Source: Gracilariopsis chorda (lineage: Eukaryota; Rhodophyta; Florideophyceae; Gracilariales; Gracilariaceae). Taken from it: 52,386 bases of DNA. A program made the translations under genes and the position numbers. Location of the stretch: contig NBIV01000406.1 of assembly GCA_003194525.1 (NCBI GenBank), positions 1 to 52,386 of the forward strand, in the 5' to 3' direction. Below, piece by piece: positions 13,678 to 26,144 of this stretch (the first letter of the stretch is position 1; each line of letters starts with the position of its first letter). The notes below the pieces were generated by a model. It was given only the letters and a program-made list of their open reading frames with translations. It was not told the DNA's origin and did not search any database.

Positions 13678-15395
13678 GTGTCCATCCTAGTCTCTCCCGT
13701 CCATCCCAGTCTCTCTCGTCCATCCTTGTCTCTTCCGTCCATCCTAGTCTCTTCATTTTCTTACATCATTACCATTTTTCGAACAATGACTCGCAGAAAC
13801 AACGCTAACGCCACGCAAAATGAGAATTCCATTTGTCCAACTTCATTCAGATCAAGACATCATTGACTATCTTTTCGTGCGCCCTCTCCAGCGACAAAAG
13901 AGAAACTCCGTGAGGAAGCTCAAATATCTCGCAAACCTATAACCGAGAGGCATGTGCGATCATTGGTCATCAGCGAAATGGAAACTAATAAGAAGGAATG
14001 GAGAACAAGATTGCCGATGGTATCGAGAACTTTTCAACATCCATCCTCGCGTTTATTGAGGTCAGACTAAAACGATTTGGAAGAACGTCTTCATGCCATA
14101 ATGAATCGTTCGTTATCGAGCATGCGACAAGGCTGTTTGTGCGATCCGTAAACCTTACCGTGGTGCAAATTCCAAATCTATGGCCTCCTCTTCATCGCAT
14201 ACTACCTGTGTCTTTTGCGAGATGAAGGTTGGTTGCTTTCGCCATAAGAAATGTTGAACCTTGGAGATTAGACATGTCATCTGTAGTTGATGTTTACACG
14301 TTAGATGACAATGAATAAACAGAGTTGACAGGCGCCCATTTGACACTCACGCTTGAACTGTGGTACACTTTTGCATACGACTTTCACATTTTTGGCTCCC
14401 CCGAAAATGAAGTCCCGGTTCCTGTCGGCGTCGTGGGAAGATTCTTCAGAGGTTGAATCATAACCATACGGAAGACGATGACGATGGCAAGGACCTTGTT
14501 AGGAAGGCTGACTATGTCAAAGAGCTCGATGTTTGGGCAAGTTGAGCAACGCGGCAAGAAATGTCTGGTCTGGTGTGAGTGATCCATCCGAGAGACATGA
14601 GTCGAGATTTGAATTCAGAGAACGGCGCATCTGGAGGTAGCATGGTAAAGCTTGCCGATTTGCTTGCGCTGATGGAGGCAAAGACCACGGTCTGTAGTGG
14701 AAATCTCGAGGCCGGCGAAAACGAAGTTATCGAGGGCCTTGGGCTTGGCCTCAAAGCGTTGTGAGGTTACATCTGTACTCTTCCATGAATTCGTCGCTGC
14801 CGCTTAGCATGGAGTCGTCGACATATGTGCCTGCCAGACCGGCGAGTTGGCCATTGATGTGCTTGAAGAAGAGTGATAGATCACCAACTGCCTGTGTCAT
14901 GTGCAGGTCGTAAAAACCCCTAAAAATCCCCTAAAAATCCCTAAAAACCCCTAAAAACCCCTTAAAACCCTTAGCGACTCACAAACAGCACGCATTGTGG
15001 GTCTCGGCACTGCCGACTCGGCAGCGCGCACCTCGCACATCGTTGGCTTCGGCACACATTAACTTCGAATGATGTCACATCATTTTCCTCGATATTTTCA
15101 ATATTTTGAACCACTGTGGAGCCGCAGTGTCACACTGCGTGCATTTTGAACATTCGTGCATCAATAAAGGTCATTCATCGAGCGTCGTCGACGTTCGCTG
15201 TATGACCCCATTTGATCCGAACGCTCGATCAACAGCAATAAAAGAGAGCAAGCAGCTGTGATGTGGTTGTGTTTCAGAAGCACAGAACTATTTTAAGTAG
15301 TTTGGTGCACTCACATGTACAAGTAGTTTACCAAAAAGGTACCTGAAAGGTTTTAAACTTTCAAACAAGTAAATCTACTACTTAAAGACAGGCAT
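13678..15395. repeat. Array copy 9
   Basis: 1,718 bp. ORF1 is shifted by an extra T near 13,833. The spacer also carries indels near 15,000, 15,090 and 15,240. Confidence 0.95.
14301..14900 (-). pseudogene. Truncated copia RT remnant (copy 9)
   Basis: Broken by extra bases near 14,648 and 14,784; Ser9 allele. Confidence 0.8.
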
Positions 15396-17104
15396 GTGTC
15401 CATCCTAGTCTCTCCCGTCCATCCCAGTCTCTCTCGTCCATCCTTGTCTCTTCCGTCCATCCTAGTCTCTTCATTTTCTTACATCATTACCATTTTTCGA
15501 ACAATGACTCGCAGAAACAACGCTAACGCCACGCAAAATGAGAATTCCATTGTCCAACTTCATTCAGATCAAGACATCATTGACTATCTTTCGTGCCCCT
15601 CTCCAGCGACAAAAGAGAAACTCCGTGAGTAAGCTCAAATATCTCGCAAACCTATAACCGAGAGGCATGTGCGATCATTGGTCATCAGCGAAATGGAAAC
15701 TAATAAGAAGGAATGGAGAACAAGATTGCCGATGGTATCGAGAACTTTTCAACATCCATCCTCGCGTTTATTGAGGTCAGAACTAAACGATTTGGAAGAA
15801 CGTCTTCATGCCATAATGAATCGTTCGTTATCGAGCATGCGACAAGGCTGTTGTGCGATCCGTAAACCTTACCGTGGTGCAAATTCCAAATCTATGGCCT
15901 CCTCTTCATCGCATACTACCTGTGTCTTTGCGAGATGAAGGTTGGTTGCTTTCGCCATAAGAAATGTTTGAACCTTGGAGATTAGACATGTCATCTGTAG
16001 TTGATGTTTACACGTTAGATGACAATGAATAAACAGAGTTGACAGGCGCCCATTTGACACTCACTGCTTGAACTGTGGTACACTTTTGCATACGACTTTC
16101 ACATTTTTGGCTCCCCCGAAAATGAAGTCCCGGTTCCTGTCGGCGTCGTGGGAAGATTCTTCAGAGTTGAATCATAACCATACGGAAGACGGATGACGAT
16201 GGCAAGGGACCTTGTTAGGAAGGCTGACTATGTCAAAGAGCTCGATGTTTGGGCAAGTTGAGCAACGCGGCAAGAAATGTCTGGTCTGGTGTGAGTGATC
16301 CATCCGAGAGACATGAGTCGAGATTTGAATTCAGAGAACGGCGCATCTGGAGGTAGCATGGTAAGCTTGCCGATTTGCTTGCGCTGATGGAGGCAAAGAC
16401 CACGGTCTGTAGTGGAAATCTCGAGGCCGGCGAAAACGAAGTTATCGAGGGCCTTGGGCTTGGCCTCAAAGCGTTGTGAGGTTACATCTGTACTCTTCAT
16501 GAATTCGTCGCTGCCGCTTAGCATGGAGTCGTCGACATATGTGCCTGCCAGACCGGCGAGTTGGCCATTGATGTGCTTGAAGAAGAGTGTAGATCACCAA
16601 CTGCCTGTGTCATGTGCAGGTCGTAAAAACCCCTAAAATCCCCTAAAAACCCCTAAAAACCCCTAAAAAACCCTTAAAACCCTTAGCGACTCACAAACAG
16701 CACGCATTGTGGTCTCGGCACTGCCGACTCGGCAGCGCGCACCTCGCACATCGTTGGCTTCGGCACACATTAACTTCGAATGATGTCACATCATTTTCCT
16801 CGAATTTTCAATATTTTGAACCACTGTGGGAGCCGCAGTGTCACACTGCGTGCATTTTGAACATTCGTGCATCAATAAAGGTCATTCATCGAGCGTCGTC
16901 GACGTTCGCTGTATGACCCCATTTGATCCGAACGCTCGATCAACAGCAATAAAGAGGCAAGCAGCTGTGATGTGGTTGTGTTTCAGAGCACAGAACTATT
17001 TTAAAGTAGTTTGGTGCACTCACATGTACAAGTAGTTTACCAAAAGGTACCTGAAAGGTTTTAAACTTTCAAACAAGTAACATCTACTACTTAAAGACAG
17101 GCAT
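15396..17104. repeat. Array copy 10
   Basis: 1,709 bp. ORF1 has TAA at codon 43, and a G-to-C change puts Pro in place of Ala at codon 32. The RT core lacks one base near 16,590. Confidence 0.95.
16015..16613 (-). pseudogene. Truncated copia RT remnant (copy 10)
   Basis: One base is missing near 16,590; otherwise open from 16,228 to 16,524. Confidence 0.8.
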
Positions 17105-18812
17105 GTGTCCATCCTAGTCTCTCCGTCCATCCCAGTCTCTCTCGTCCATCCTTGTCTCTTCCGTCCATCCTAGTCTCTTCATTTTCTTACATCATTACCA
17201 TTTTTCGAACAATGACTCGCAGAAACAACGCTAACGCCACGCAAAATGAGAATTCCATTGTCCAACTTCATTCAGATCAAGACATCATTGACTATCTTTC
17301 GTGCGCCTCTCCAGCGACAAAAGAGAAACTCCGTGAGGAAGCTCAAATATCTCGCAAACCTATAACCGAGAGGCATGTGCGATCATTGGTCATCAGCGAA
17401 ATGGAAACTAATAAGAAGGAAATTGGAGAACAAGATTGCCGATGGTATCGAGAACTTTTCAACATCCATCCTCGCGTTTATTGAGGTCAGACTAAACGAT
17501 TTGGAAGAACGTCTTCATGCCATAATGAATCGTTCGTTATCGAGCATGCGACAAGGCTGTTTGTGCGATCCGTAAACCTTACCGTGGTGCAAATTCCAAA
17601 TCTATGGCCTCCTCTTCATCGCATACTACCTGTGTCTTTTGCGAGATGAAGGTTGGTTGCTTTCGCCATAAGAAATGTTGAACCTTGGAGATTAGACATG
17701 TCATCTGTAGTTGATGTTTACACGTTAGATGACAATGAATAAACAGAGTTGACAGGCGCCCATTTGACACTCACGCTTGAACTGTGGTACACTTTTGCAT
17801 ACGACTTTCACATTTTTGGCTCCCCCGAAAATGAAGTCCCGGTTCCTGTCGGCGTCGTGGGAAGATTCTTCAGAGGTTTGAATCATAACCATACGGAAGA
17901 CGGATGACGATGGCAAGGACCTTGTTAGGAAGGCTGACTATGTCAAAGAGCTCGATGTTTGGGCAAGTTGAGCAACGCGCAAAGAAATGTCTGGTCTGGT
18001 GTGAGTGATCCATCCGAGAGACATGAGTCGAGATTTGAATTCAGAGAACGGCGCATCTGGAGGTAGCATGGTAAGCTTGCCGATTTGCTTGCGCTGATGG
18101 AGGCAAAGACACGGTCTGTAGTGGAAATCTCGAGGCCGGCGAAAACGAAGTTATCGAGGCCTTGGGCTTGGCCTCAAAGCGTTGTGAGGTTACATCTGTA
18201 CTCTTCATGAATTCGTCGCTGCCGCTTAGCATGGAGTCGTCGACATATGTGCCTGCCAGACCGGCGAGTTGGCCATTGATGTGCTTGAAGAAGAGTGGTA
18301 GATCACCAACTGCCTGTGTCATGTGCAGGTCGTAAAAACCCCTAAAACCCCTAAAAACCCCTAAAACCCCTAAAAAACCCCTTAAAACCCTTAGCGACTC
18401 ACAAACAGCACGCATTGTGGTCTCGGCACTGCCGACTCGGCAGCGCGCACCTCGCACATCGTTGGCTTCGGCACACATTAACTTCGAATGATGTCACATC
18501 ATTTCCTCGAATTTTCAATATTTTGAACCACTGTGGGAGCCGCAGTGTCACACTGCGTGCATTTTGAACATTCGTGCATCAATAAAGGTCATTCATCGAG
18601 CGTCGTCGACGTTCGCTGTATGACCCCATTTGATCCGAACGCTCGATCAACAGCAATAAAGAGGCAAGCAGCTGTGATGTGGTTGTGTTTCAGAGCACAG
18701 AACTATTTTAAGTAGTTTGGTGCACTCACATGTACAAGTAGTTTACCAAAAGGTACCTGAAAGGTTTTTAAACTTTCAAAACAAGTAACATCTACTACTT
18801 AAAGACAGGCAT
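17105..18812. repeat. Array copy 11
   Basis: 1,708 bp. ORF1 is open from its ATG to about codon 70, where an extra T shifts the frame. The 19-bp microrepeat has lost a C near 17,124. Confidence 0.95.
17725..18322 (-). pseudogene. Truncated copia RT remnant (copy 11)
   Basis: Broken near 18,112 and 18,160. Upstream, the minus frame stays open through the telomere-like tract to 18,478, because TTTTAGGGG-type repeats lack stops in that frame. Confidence 0.8.
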
Positions 18813-20528
18813 GTGTCCATCCTAGTCTCTCCCGTCCATCCCAGTCTCTCTCGTCCATCCTTGTCTCTTCCGTCCATCCTAGTCTCTTCATTTTCTTACA
18901 TCATTACCATTTTTCGAACAATGACTCGCAGAAACAACGCTAACGCCACGCAAAATGAGAATTCCATTGTCCCAACTTCATTCAGATCAAGACATCATTG
19001 ACTATCTTTCGTGCGCCTCTCCAGCGACAAAAGAGAAACTCCGTGAGTAAGCTCAAATATCTCGCAAACCTATAACCGAGAGGCATGTGCGATCATTGGT
19101 CATCAGCGAAATGGAAACTAATAAGAAGGAATGGAGAACAAGATTGCCGATGGTATCGAGAACTTTTCAACATCCATCCTCGCGTTTATTGAGGTCAGAC
19201 TAAACGATTTGGAAGAACGTCTTCATGCCATAATGAATCGTTCGTTATCGAGCATGCGACAAGGCTGTTTGTGCGATCCGTAAACCTTACCGTGGTGCAA
19301 ATTCCAAATCTATGGCCTCCTCTTCATCGCATACTACCTGTGTCTTTTGCGAGATGAAGGTTGGTTGCTTTCGCCATAAGAAATGTTGAACCTTGGAGAT
19401 TAGACATGTCATCTGTAGTTGATGTTTACACGTTAGATGACAATGAATAAACAGAGTTGACAGGCGCCCATTTGACACTCACGCTTGAACTGTGGTACAC
19501 TTTTGCATACGACTTTCACATTTTTGGCTCCCCCGAAAATGAAAGTCCCGGTTCCTGTCGGCGTCGTGGGAAGATTCTTCAGAGGTTGAATCATAAACCA
19601 TACGGAAGACGGATGACGATGGCAAGGACCTTGTTAGGAAGGCTGACTATGTCAAGAGCTCGATGTTTGGGCAAGTTGAGCAACGCGGCAAGAAATGTCT
19701 GGTCTGGTGTGAGTGATCCATCCGAGAGACATGAGTCGAGATTTGAATTCAGAGAACGGCGCATCTGGAGGTAGCATGGTAAGCTTGCCGATTTGCTTGC
19801 GCTGATGGAGGCAAAGACCACGGTCTGTAGTGGAAATCTCGAGGCCGGCGAAAACGAAGTTATCGAGGGCCTTGGGCTTGGCCTCAAAGCGTTGTGAGGT
19901 TACATCTGTACTCTTCATGAATTCGTCGCTGCCGCTTAGCATGGAGTCGTCGACATATGTGCCTGCCAGACCGGCGAGTTGGCCATTGATGTGCTTGAAG
20001 AAGAGTGATAGATCACCAACTGCCTGTGTCATGTGCAGGTCGTAAAAACCCCTAAAATCCCCTAAAAATCCCCTAAAACCCCTAAAAACCCCTTAAAACC
20101 CTTAAAAAGCGACTCACAAACAGCACGCATTGTGGTCTCGGCACTGCCGACTCGGCAGCGCGCACCTCGCACATCGTTGGCTTCGGCACACATTAACTTC
20201 GAATGATGTCACATCATTTTCCTCGAATTTTCAATATTTTGAACCACTGTGGGAGCCGCAGTGTCACACTGCGTGCATTTTGAACATTCGTGCATCAATA
20301 AAGGTCATTCATCGAGCGTCGTCGACGTTCGCTGTATGACCCCATTTGATCCGAACGCTCGATCAACAGCAATAAAGAGGCAAGCAGCTGTGATGTGGTT
20401 GTGTTTCAGAGCACAGAACTATTTTTAAGTAGTTTGGTGCACTCACATGTACAAGTAGTTTTACCAAAAGGTACCTGAAAGGTTTTAAACTTTCAAACAA
20501 GTAACATCTACTACTTAAAGACAGGCAT
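18813..20528. repeat. Array copy 12
   Basis: 1,716 bp. ORF1 has an extra C near 18,972 and TAA at codon 43. The tract ends in AAAAAGCGACTC, three or four A longer than in other copies. Confidence 0.95.
19433..20032 (-). pseudogene. Truncated copia RT remnant (copy 12)
   Basis: The core 19652-20032 is open for 126 codons; Ser9 allele. One A is lost near 19,655, at the end of the core. Confidence 0.8.
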
Positions 20529-22250
20529 GTGTCCATCCTAGTCTCTCCCGTCCATCCCAGTCTCTCTCGTCCATCCTGTCTCTTCCGTCCATCCTAGTCT
20601 CTTCATTTTCTTACATCATTACCATTTTTCGAACAATGACTCGCAGAAACAACGCTAACGCCACGCAAAATGAGAATTCCATTGTCCAACTTCATCAGAT
20701 CAAGACATCATTGACTATCTTTCGTGCGCCTCTCCAGCGACAAAAGAGAAACTCCGTGAGGTAAGCTCAAATATCTCGCAAACCTATAACCGAGAGGCAT
20801 GTCGATCATTGGTCATCAGCGAAATGGAAACTAATAAGAAGGAAATGGAGAACAAGATTGCCGATGGTATCGAGAAACTTTTCAACATCCATCCTCGCGT
20901 TTATTGAGGTCAGACTAAACGATTTGGAAAGAACGTCTTCATGCCATAATGAATCGTTCGTTATCGAGCATGCGACAAGGCTGTTTGTGCGATCCGTAAA
21001 CCTTACCGTGGTGCAAATTCCAAATCTATGGCCTCCTCTTCATCGCATACTACCTGTGTCTTTTGCGAGATGAAGGTTGGTTGCTTTCGCCATAAGAAAT
21101 GTTGAACCTTGGAGATTAGACATGTCATCTGTAGTTGATGTTTACACGTTAGATGACAATGAATAAACAGAGTTGACAGGCGCCCATTTGACACTCACGC
21201 TTGAACTGTGGTACACTTTTGCATACGACTTTCACCATTTTTGGCTCCCCGAAAATGAAGTCCCGGTTCCTGTCGGCGTCGTGGGAAGATTCTTCAGAGG
21301 TTGAATCATAAACCATACGGAAGACGGATGACGATGGCAAGGACCTTGTTAGGAAGGCTGACTATGTCAAAGAGCTCGATGTTTGGGCAAGTTGAGCAAC
21401 GCGGCAAGAAATGTCTGGTCTGTGTGTGAGTGATCCATCCGAGAGACATGAGTCGAGATTTGAATTCAGAGAACGGCGCATCTGGAGGTAGCATGGTAAG
21501 CTTGCCGATTTGCTTGCGCTGATGGAGGCAAAGACCACGGTCTGTAGTGGAAATCTCGAGGCCGGCGAAAACGAAGTTATCGAGGGCCTTGGGCTTGGCC
21601 TCAAAGCGTTGTGAGGTTACATCTGTACTCTTCATGAATTCGTCGCTGCCGCTTAGCATGGAGTCGTCGACATATGTGCCTGCCAGACCGGCGAGTTGGC
21701 CATTGATGTGCTTGAAGAAGAGTGATAGAATCACCAACTGCCTGTGTCATGTGCAGGTCGTAAAAACCCCTAAAATCCCCAAAATCCCCCTAAAATCCCC
21801 TAAAACCCCTAAAAACCCTTAAAACCCTTAGCGACTCACAAACAGCACGCATTGTGGTCTCGGCACTGCCGACTCGGCAGCGCGCACCTCGCACATCGTT
21901 GGCTTCGGCACACATTAACTTCGAATGATGTCACATCATTTTCCTCGAATTTTCAATATTTGAACCACTGTGGGAAGCCGCAGTGTCACACTGCGTGCAT
22001 TTTGAACATTCGTGCATCAAATAAAGGTCATTCATCGAGCGTCGTCGACGTTCGCTGTATGACCCCATTTGATCCGAACGCTCGATCAACAGCAATAAAG
22101 AGGCAAGCAGCTGTGATGTGGTTGTGTTTCAGAGCACAGAACTATTTTTAAGTAGTTTGGTGCACTCACATGTACAAGTAGTTTACCAAAAGTACCTGAA
22201 AGGTTTTTAAACTTTCAAACAAGTAACATCTACTACTTAAAGACAGGCAT
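20529..22250. repeat. Array copy 13
   Basis: 1,722 bp. ORF1 is shifted by a lost T near 20,695 and an extra T near 20,762. Four more single-base indels fall in the RT region. Confidence 0.95.
21149..21750 (-). pseudogene. Truncated copia RT remnant (copy 13)
   Basis: An extra A near 21,730 and changes near 21,423 shift the frame; Ser9 allele. Confidence 0.8.
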
Positions 22251-22868
22251 GTGTCCATCCTAGTCTCTCCCGTCCATCCCAGTCTCTCTCGTCCATCCTT
22301 GTCTCTTCCGTCCATCCTAGTCTCTTCATTTCTTACATCATTACCATTTTTCGAACAATGACTCGCAGAAACAACGCTAACGCCACGCAAAATGAGAATC
22401 CATTGTCCAACTTCATTCAGATCAAGACATCATTGACTATCTTTCGTGCGCCTCTCCAGCGACAAAAGAGAAACTCCGTGAGGAAGCTCAAATATCTCGC
22501 AAACCTATAACCGAGAGGCATGTGCGATCATTGGTCATCAGCGAAATGGAAACTAATAAGAAGAAATGGAGAACAAGATGCCGATGGTATCGAGAACTTT
22601 TCAACATCCATCCTCGCGTTTATTGAGGTCAGACTAAACGATTTGGAAGAACGTCTTCATGCCATAATGAATCGTTCGTTATCGAGCATGCGACAAGGCT
22701 GTTTGTGCGATCCGTAAACCTTACCGTGGTGCAAATTCCAAATCTATGGCCTCCTCTTCATCGCATACTACCTGTGTCTTTTGCGAGATGAAGGTTGGTT
22801 GCTTTCGCCATAAGAAATGTTGAACCTTGGAGATTAGACATTTGTCATCTGTAGTTGATGTTTACACG

Positions 22869-23470
22869 TTAAGATGACAATGAATAAACAGAGTTGACAG
22901 GCGCCCATTTGACACTCACGCTTGAACTGTGGTACACTTTTGCATACGACTTTCACATTTTTGGCTCCCCCGAAAATGAAGTCCCGGTTCCTGTCGGCCG
23001 TCGTGGGAAGATTCTTCAGAGGTTGAATCATAAACCATACGGAAGACGGATGACGATGGCAAGGACCTTGTTAGGAAGGCTGACTATGTCAAAGAGCTCG
23101 ATGTTTGGGCAAGTTGAGCCAACGCGGCAAGAAATGTCTGGTCTGGTGTGAGTGATCCATCCGAGAGACATGAGTCGAGATTGAATTCAGAGAACGCGCA
23201 TCTGGAGGTAGCATGGTAAGCTTGCCGATTTGCTTGCGCTGATGGAAGGCAAAGACCACGGTCTGTAGTGGAAATCTCGAGGCCGGCGAAAACGAAGTTA
23301 TCGAGGGCCTTGGGCTTGGCCTCAAAGCGTTGTGAGGTTACATCTGTACTCTTCATGAATTCGTCGCTGCCGCTTAGCATGGAGTCGTCGACATATGTGC
23401 CTGCCAGACCGGCGAGTTGGCCATTGATGTGCTTGAAGAAGAGTGGTAGATCACCAACTGCCTGTGTCAT
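22869..23470 (-). pseudogene. Truncated copia RT remnant (copy 14)
   Basis: Several compensating indels near 23,180-23,250 leave a long but scrambled open frame; Pro9 allele. Confidence 0.8.
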
Positions 23471-23509
23471 GTGCAGGTCGTAAAAACCCCTAAAAACCCT
23501 AAAAACCCC

Positions 23510-23640
23510 CAAAAACCCCTAAAAACCCCCAAAAACGACTCACAAAGCACCGCACTCGGCACTGCCGACTCGGCAGCGCGCACCTCGCACATCGTTGGCT
23601 TCGGCATTAACTTCGAATGATGAATCACATCATTTTCCTC
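23510..23640. repeat. Divergent tract-spacer junction in copy 14
   Basis: The tract has CCCCCAAAAA steps and runs straight into ACGACTCACAAAGC. The usual AAACAGCACGCATTGTGGTCT stretch is altered and shortened, ACACA is missing after TTCGGC, and palindrome 2 has a new centre. These are clustered substitutions and deletions, not homopolymer slips. Confidence 0.7.
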
Positions 23641-23946
23641 GAATTTTCAATATTTTGAACCACTGTGGGAGCCGCAGTGTCACACTGCGTGCATTTTGAA
23701 CATTCGTGCATCAATAAAGGTCATTCATCGAGCGTCGTCGACGTTCGCTGTATGACCCCATTTGATCCGAACGCGTCGATCAAACAGCAATAAAGAGGCA
23801 AGCAGCTGTGATGTGGTTGTGTTTCAGAGCACAGAACTATTTTTAAGAGTTTGGTGCACTCACATGTACAAGTAGTTTACCAAAAGGTACCTGAAAGGTT
23901 TTTAAACTTTCAAACAAGTAACATCTACTACTTAAAGACAGGGCAT

Positions 23947-25673
23947 GTGTCCATCCTAGTCTCTCCCGTCCATCCCAGTCTCTCTCGTCCATCCTTGTCT
24001 CTTCCGTCCATCCTAGTCTCTTCATTTTCTTACATCATTACCATTTTTCGAACAATGACTCGCAGAAACAACGCTAACGCCACGCAAAATGAGAATTCCA
24101 TTGTCCAACTTCATTCAGATCAAGACATCATTGACTATCTTTCGTGCGCCTCTCCAGCGACAAAAGAGAAACTCCGTGAGGAAGCTCAAATATCTTCGCA
24201 AACCTATAACCGAGAGGCATGTGCGATCATTGGTCATCAGCGAAATGGAAACTAATAAGAAGGAAATGGAGAACAAGATTGCCGATGGTATCGAGAACTT
24301 TTCAACATCCATCCTCGCGTTTATTGAGGTCAGACTAAAACGATTTGGAAGAACGTCTTCATGCCATAATGAATCGTTCGTTATCGAGCATGCGACAAGG
24401 CTGTTTGTGCGATCCGTAAACCTTACCGTGGTGCAAATTCCAAATCTATGGCCTCCTCTTCATCGCATACTACCTGTGTCTTTTTGCGAGATGAAGGTTG
24501 GTTGCTTTCGCCATAAGAAATGTTGAACCTTGGAGATTAGACATGTCATCTGTAGTTGATGTTTACACGTTAGATGACAATGAATAAAACAGAGTTGACA
24601 GGCGCCCATTTGACACTCACGCTTGAACTGTGGTACACTTTTGCATACGACTTTCACATTTTTGGCTCCCCCGAAAATGAAGTCCCGGTTCCTGTCGGCG
24701 TCGTGGGAAGATTCTTCAGAGGTTGAATCATAAACATACGGAAGACGGATGACGATGGCAAGGACCTTGTTAGGAAGGCTGACTATGTCAAAGAGCTCGA
24801 TGTTTGGGCAAGTTGAGCAACGCGGCAAGAAATGTCTGGTCTGGTGTGAGTGATCCATCCGAGAGACATGAGTCGAGATTTGAATTCAGAGAACGGCGCA
24901 TCTGGAGGTAGCATGGTAAGCTTGCCGATTTGCTTGCGCTGATGGAGGCAAAGACCACGGTCTGTAGTGGAAATCTCGAGGCCGGCGAAAACGAAGTTAT
25001 CGAGGGCCTTGGGCTTGGCCTCAAAGCGTTGTGAGGTTACATCTGTACTCTTCATGAATTTCGTCGCTGCCGCTTAGCATGGAGTCGTCGACATATGTGC
25101 CTTCCAGACCGGCGAGTTGGCCATTGATGTGCTTGAAGAAGAGTGGTAGATCACCAACTGCCTGTGTCATGTGCAGGTCGTAAAAACCCCTAAAAGCCCC
25201 TAAAAACCCCCTAAAAACCCTAAAAAACCCCTAAAAACGCCTTAAAACCCTTAGCGACTCACAAACAGCACGCATTGTGGTCTCGGCACTGCCGACTCGG
25301 CAGCGCGCACCTCGCACATCGTTGGCTTCGGCACACATTAACTTCGAATGATGTCACATCATTTTCCTCGAATTTTCAATATTTTGAACCACTGTGGGAG
25401 CCGCAGTGTCACACTGCGTGCATTTTGAACATTCGTGCATCAATAAAGGTCATTCATCGAGCGTCGTCGACGTTCGCTGTATGACCCCATTTGATCCGAA
25501 CGCTCGATTCAACAGCAATAAAGAGGCAAGCAGCTGTGATGTGGTTGTGTTTCAGAGCACAGAACTATTTTTAAGTAGTTTGGTGCACTCACATGTACAA
25601 GTAGTTTACCAAAAGGTACCTGAAAGGTTTTAAACTTTCAAACAAGTAACATCTACTACTTAAAGACAGGCAT
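23947..25673. repeat. Array copy 15
   Basis: 1,727 bp, the longest copy. It is the first of the nearly clean set. ORF1 has one extra T near 24,195, and there are a few further single-base indels. Confidence 0.95.
24570..25170 (-). pseudogene. Truncated copia RT remnant (copy 15)
   Basis: An extra T near 25,060 splits the core. First copy with Glu23 (CCTTCC instead of CCTGCC). Confidence 0.82.
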
Positions 25674-25675
25674 GT

Positions 25676-25751
25676 GTCCATCCTAGTCTCTCCCGTCCAT
25701 CCCAGTCTCTCTCGTCCATCCTTGTCTCTTCCGTCCATCCTAGTCTCTTCA
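25676..25751 (+). repeat. 19-bp microrepeat x4 (reference copy 16)
   Basis: Four tandem copies of a pyrimidine-rich 19-mer of the form GTCCATCCTAGTCTCTCCC, with 1-4 differences between them. It is open in the ORF1 frame from a GTG at 25,674, which would extend ORF1 to 156 codons. A eukaryotic start at GTG is unlikely, so the repeat is more probably 5' non-coding sequence. It recurs in every array copy. Confidence 0.85.
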
Positions 25752-25781
25752 TTTTCTTACATCATTACCATTTTTCGAACA

Positions 25782-26144
25782 ATGACTCGCAGAAACAACG
25801 CTAACGCCACGCAAAATGAGAATTCCATTGTCCAACTTCATTCAGATCAAGACATCATTGACTATCTTTCGTGCGCCTCTCCAGCGACAAAAGAGAAACT
25901 CCGTGAGGAAGCTCAAATATCTCGCAAACCTATAACCGAGAGGCATGTGCGATCATTGGTCATCAGCGAAATGGAAACTAATAAGAAGGAAATGGAGAAC
26001 AAGATTGCCGATGGTATCGAGAACTTTTCAACATCCATCCTCGCGTTTATTGAGGTCAGACTAAACGATTTGGAAGAACGTCTTCATGCCATAATGAATC
26101 GTTCGTTATCGAGCATGCGACAAGGCTGTTTGTGCGATCCGTAA
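25782..26144 (+). CDS. ORF1, 120-aa coiled-coil protein of the satellite (copy 16)
   Basis: Unrecognised protein, described here once for all copies. ATG at 25,782, chosen because the upstream in-frame extension begins only at GTG and translates the 19-bp microrepeat. Residues 1-15 are Arg/Asn-rich. Residues 21-48 are acidic and polar (SDQDIIDYL near 21-29). Residues 53-105 are rich in Glu, Lys, Leu and Ile with spacing that suggests a coiled coil, broken near 78-85. The tail, near 112-120, holds two cysteines (116 and 118). No transmembrane segment or catalytic motif is visible. A 50-codon cysteine-rich frame overlaps its end in the +1 register. Preservation in ten copies could reflect recent amplification rather than selection. 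A Gag-like or transposon-derived fragment is possible but not shown. Confidence 0.5.
   Translation: MTRRNNANATQNENSIVQLHSDQDIIDYLSCASPATKEKLREEAQISRKPITERHVRSLVISEMETNKKEMENKIADGIENFSTSILAFIEVRLNDLEERLHAIMNRSLSSMRQGCLCDP

Larger units (their letters stand above)
22251..23946. repeat. Array copy 14 (divergent spacer)
   Basis: 1,696 bp. It differs by more than homopolymer noise. Between about 23,500 and 23,640 the tract uses CCCCCAAAAA steps, the segment after the tract is rearranged, and the middle palindrome has AATCA in place of its centre. It marks the change from indel-rich to clean copies. Confidence 0.93.

Noticed and set aside
25674..25781. GTG-initiated extension making ORF1 156 codons
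   Set aside because: It translates a microrepeat, lacks an ATG and is out of frame in copy 26 while the ATG frame stays intact.
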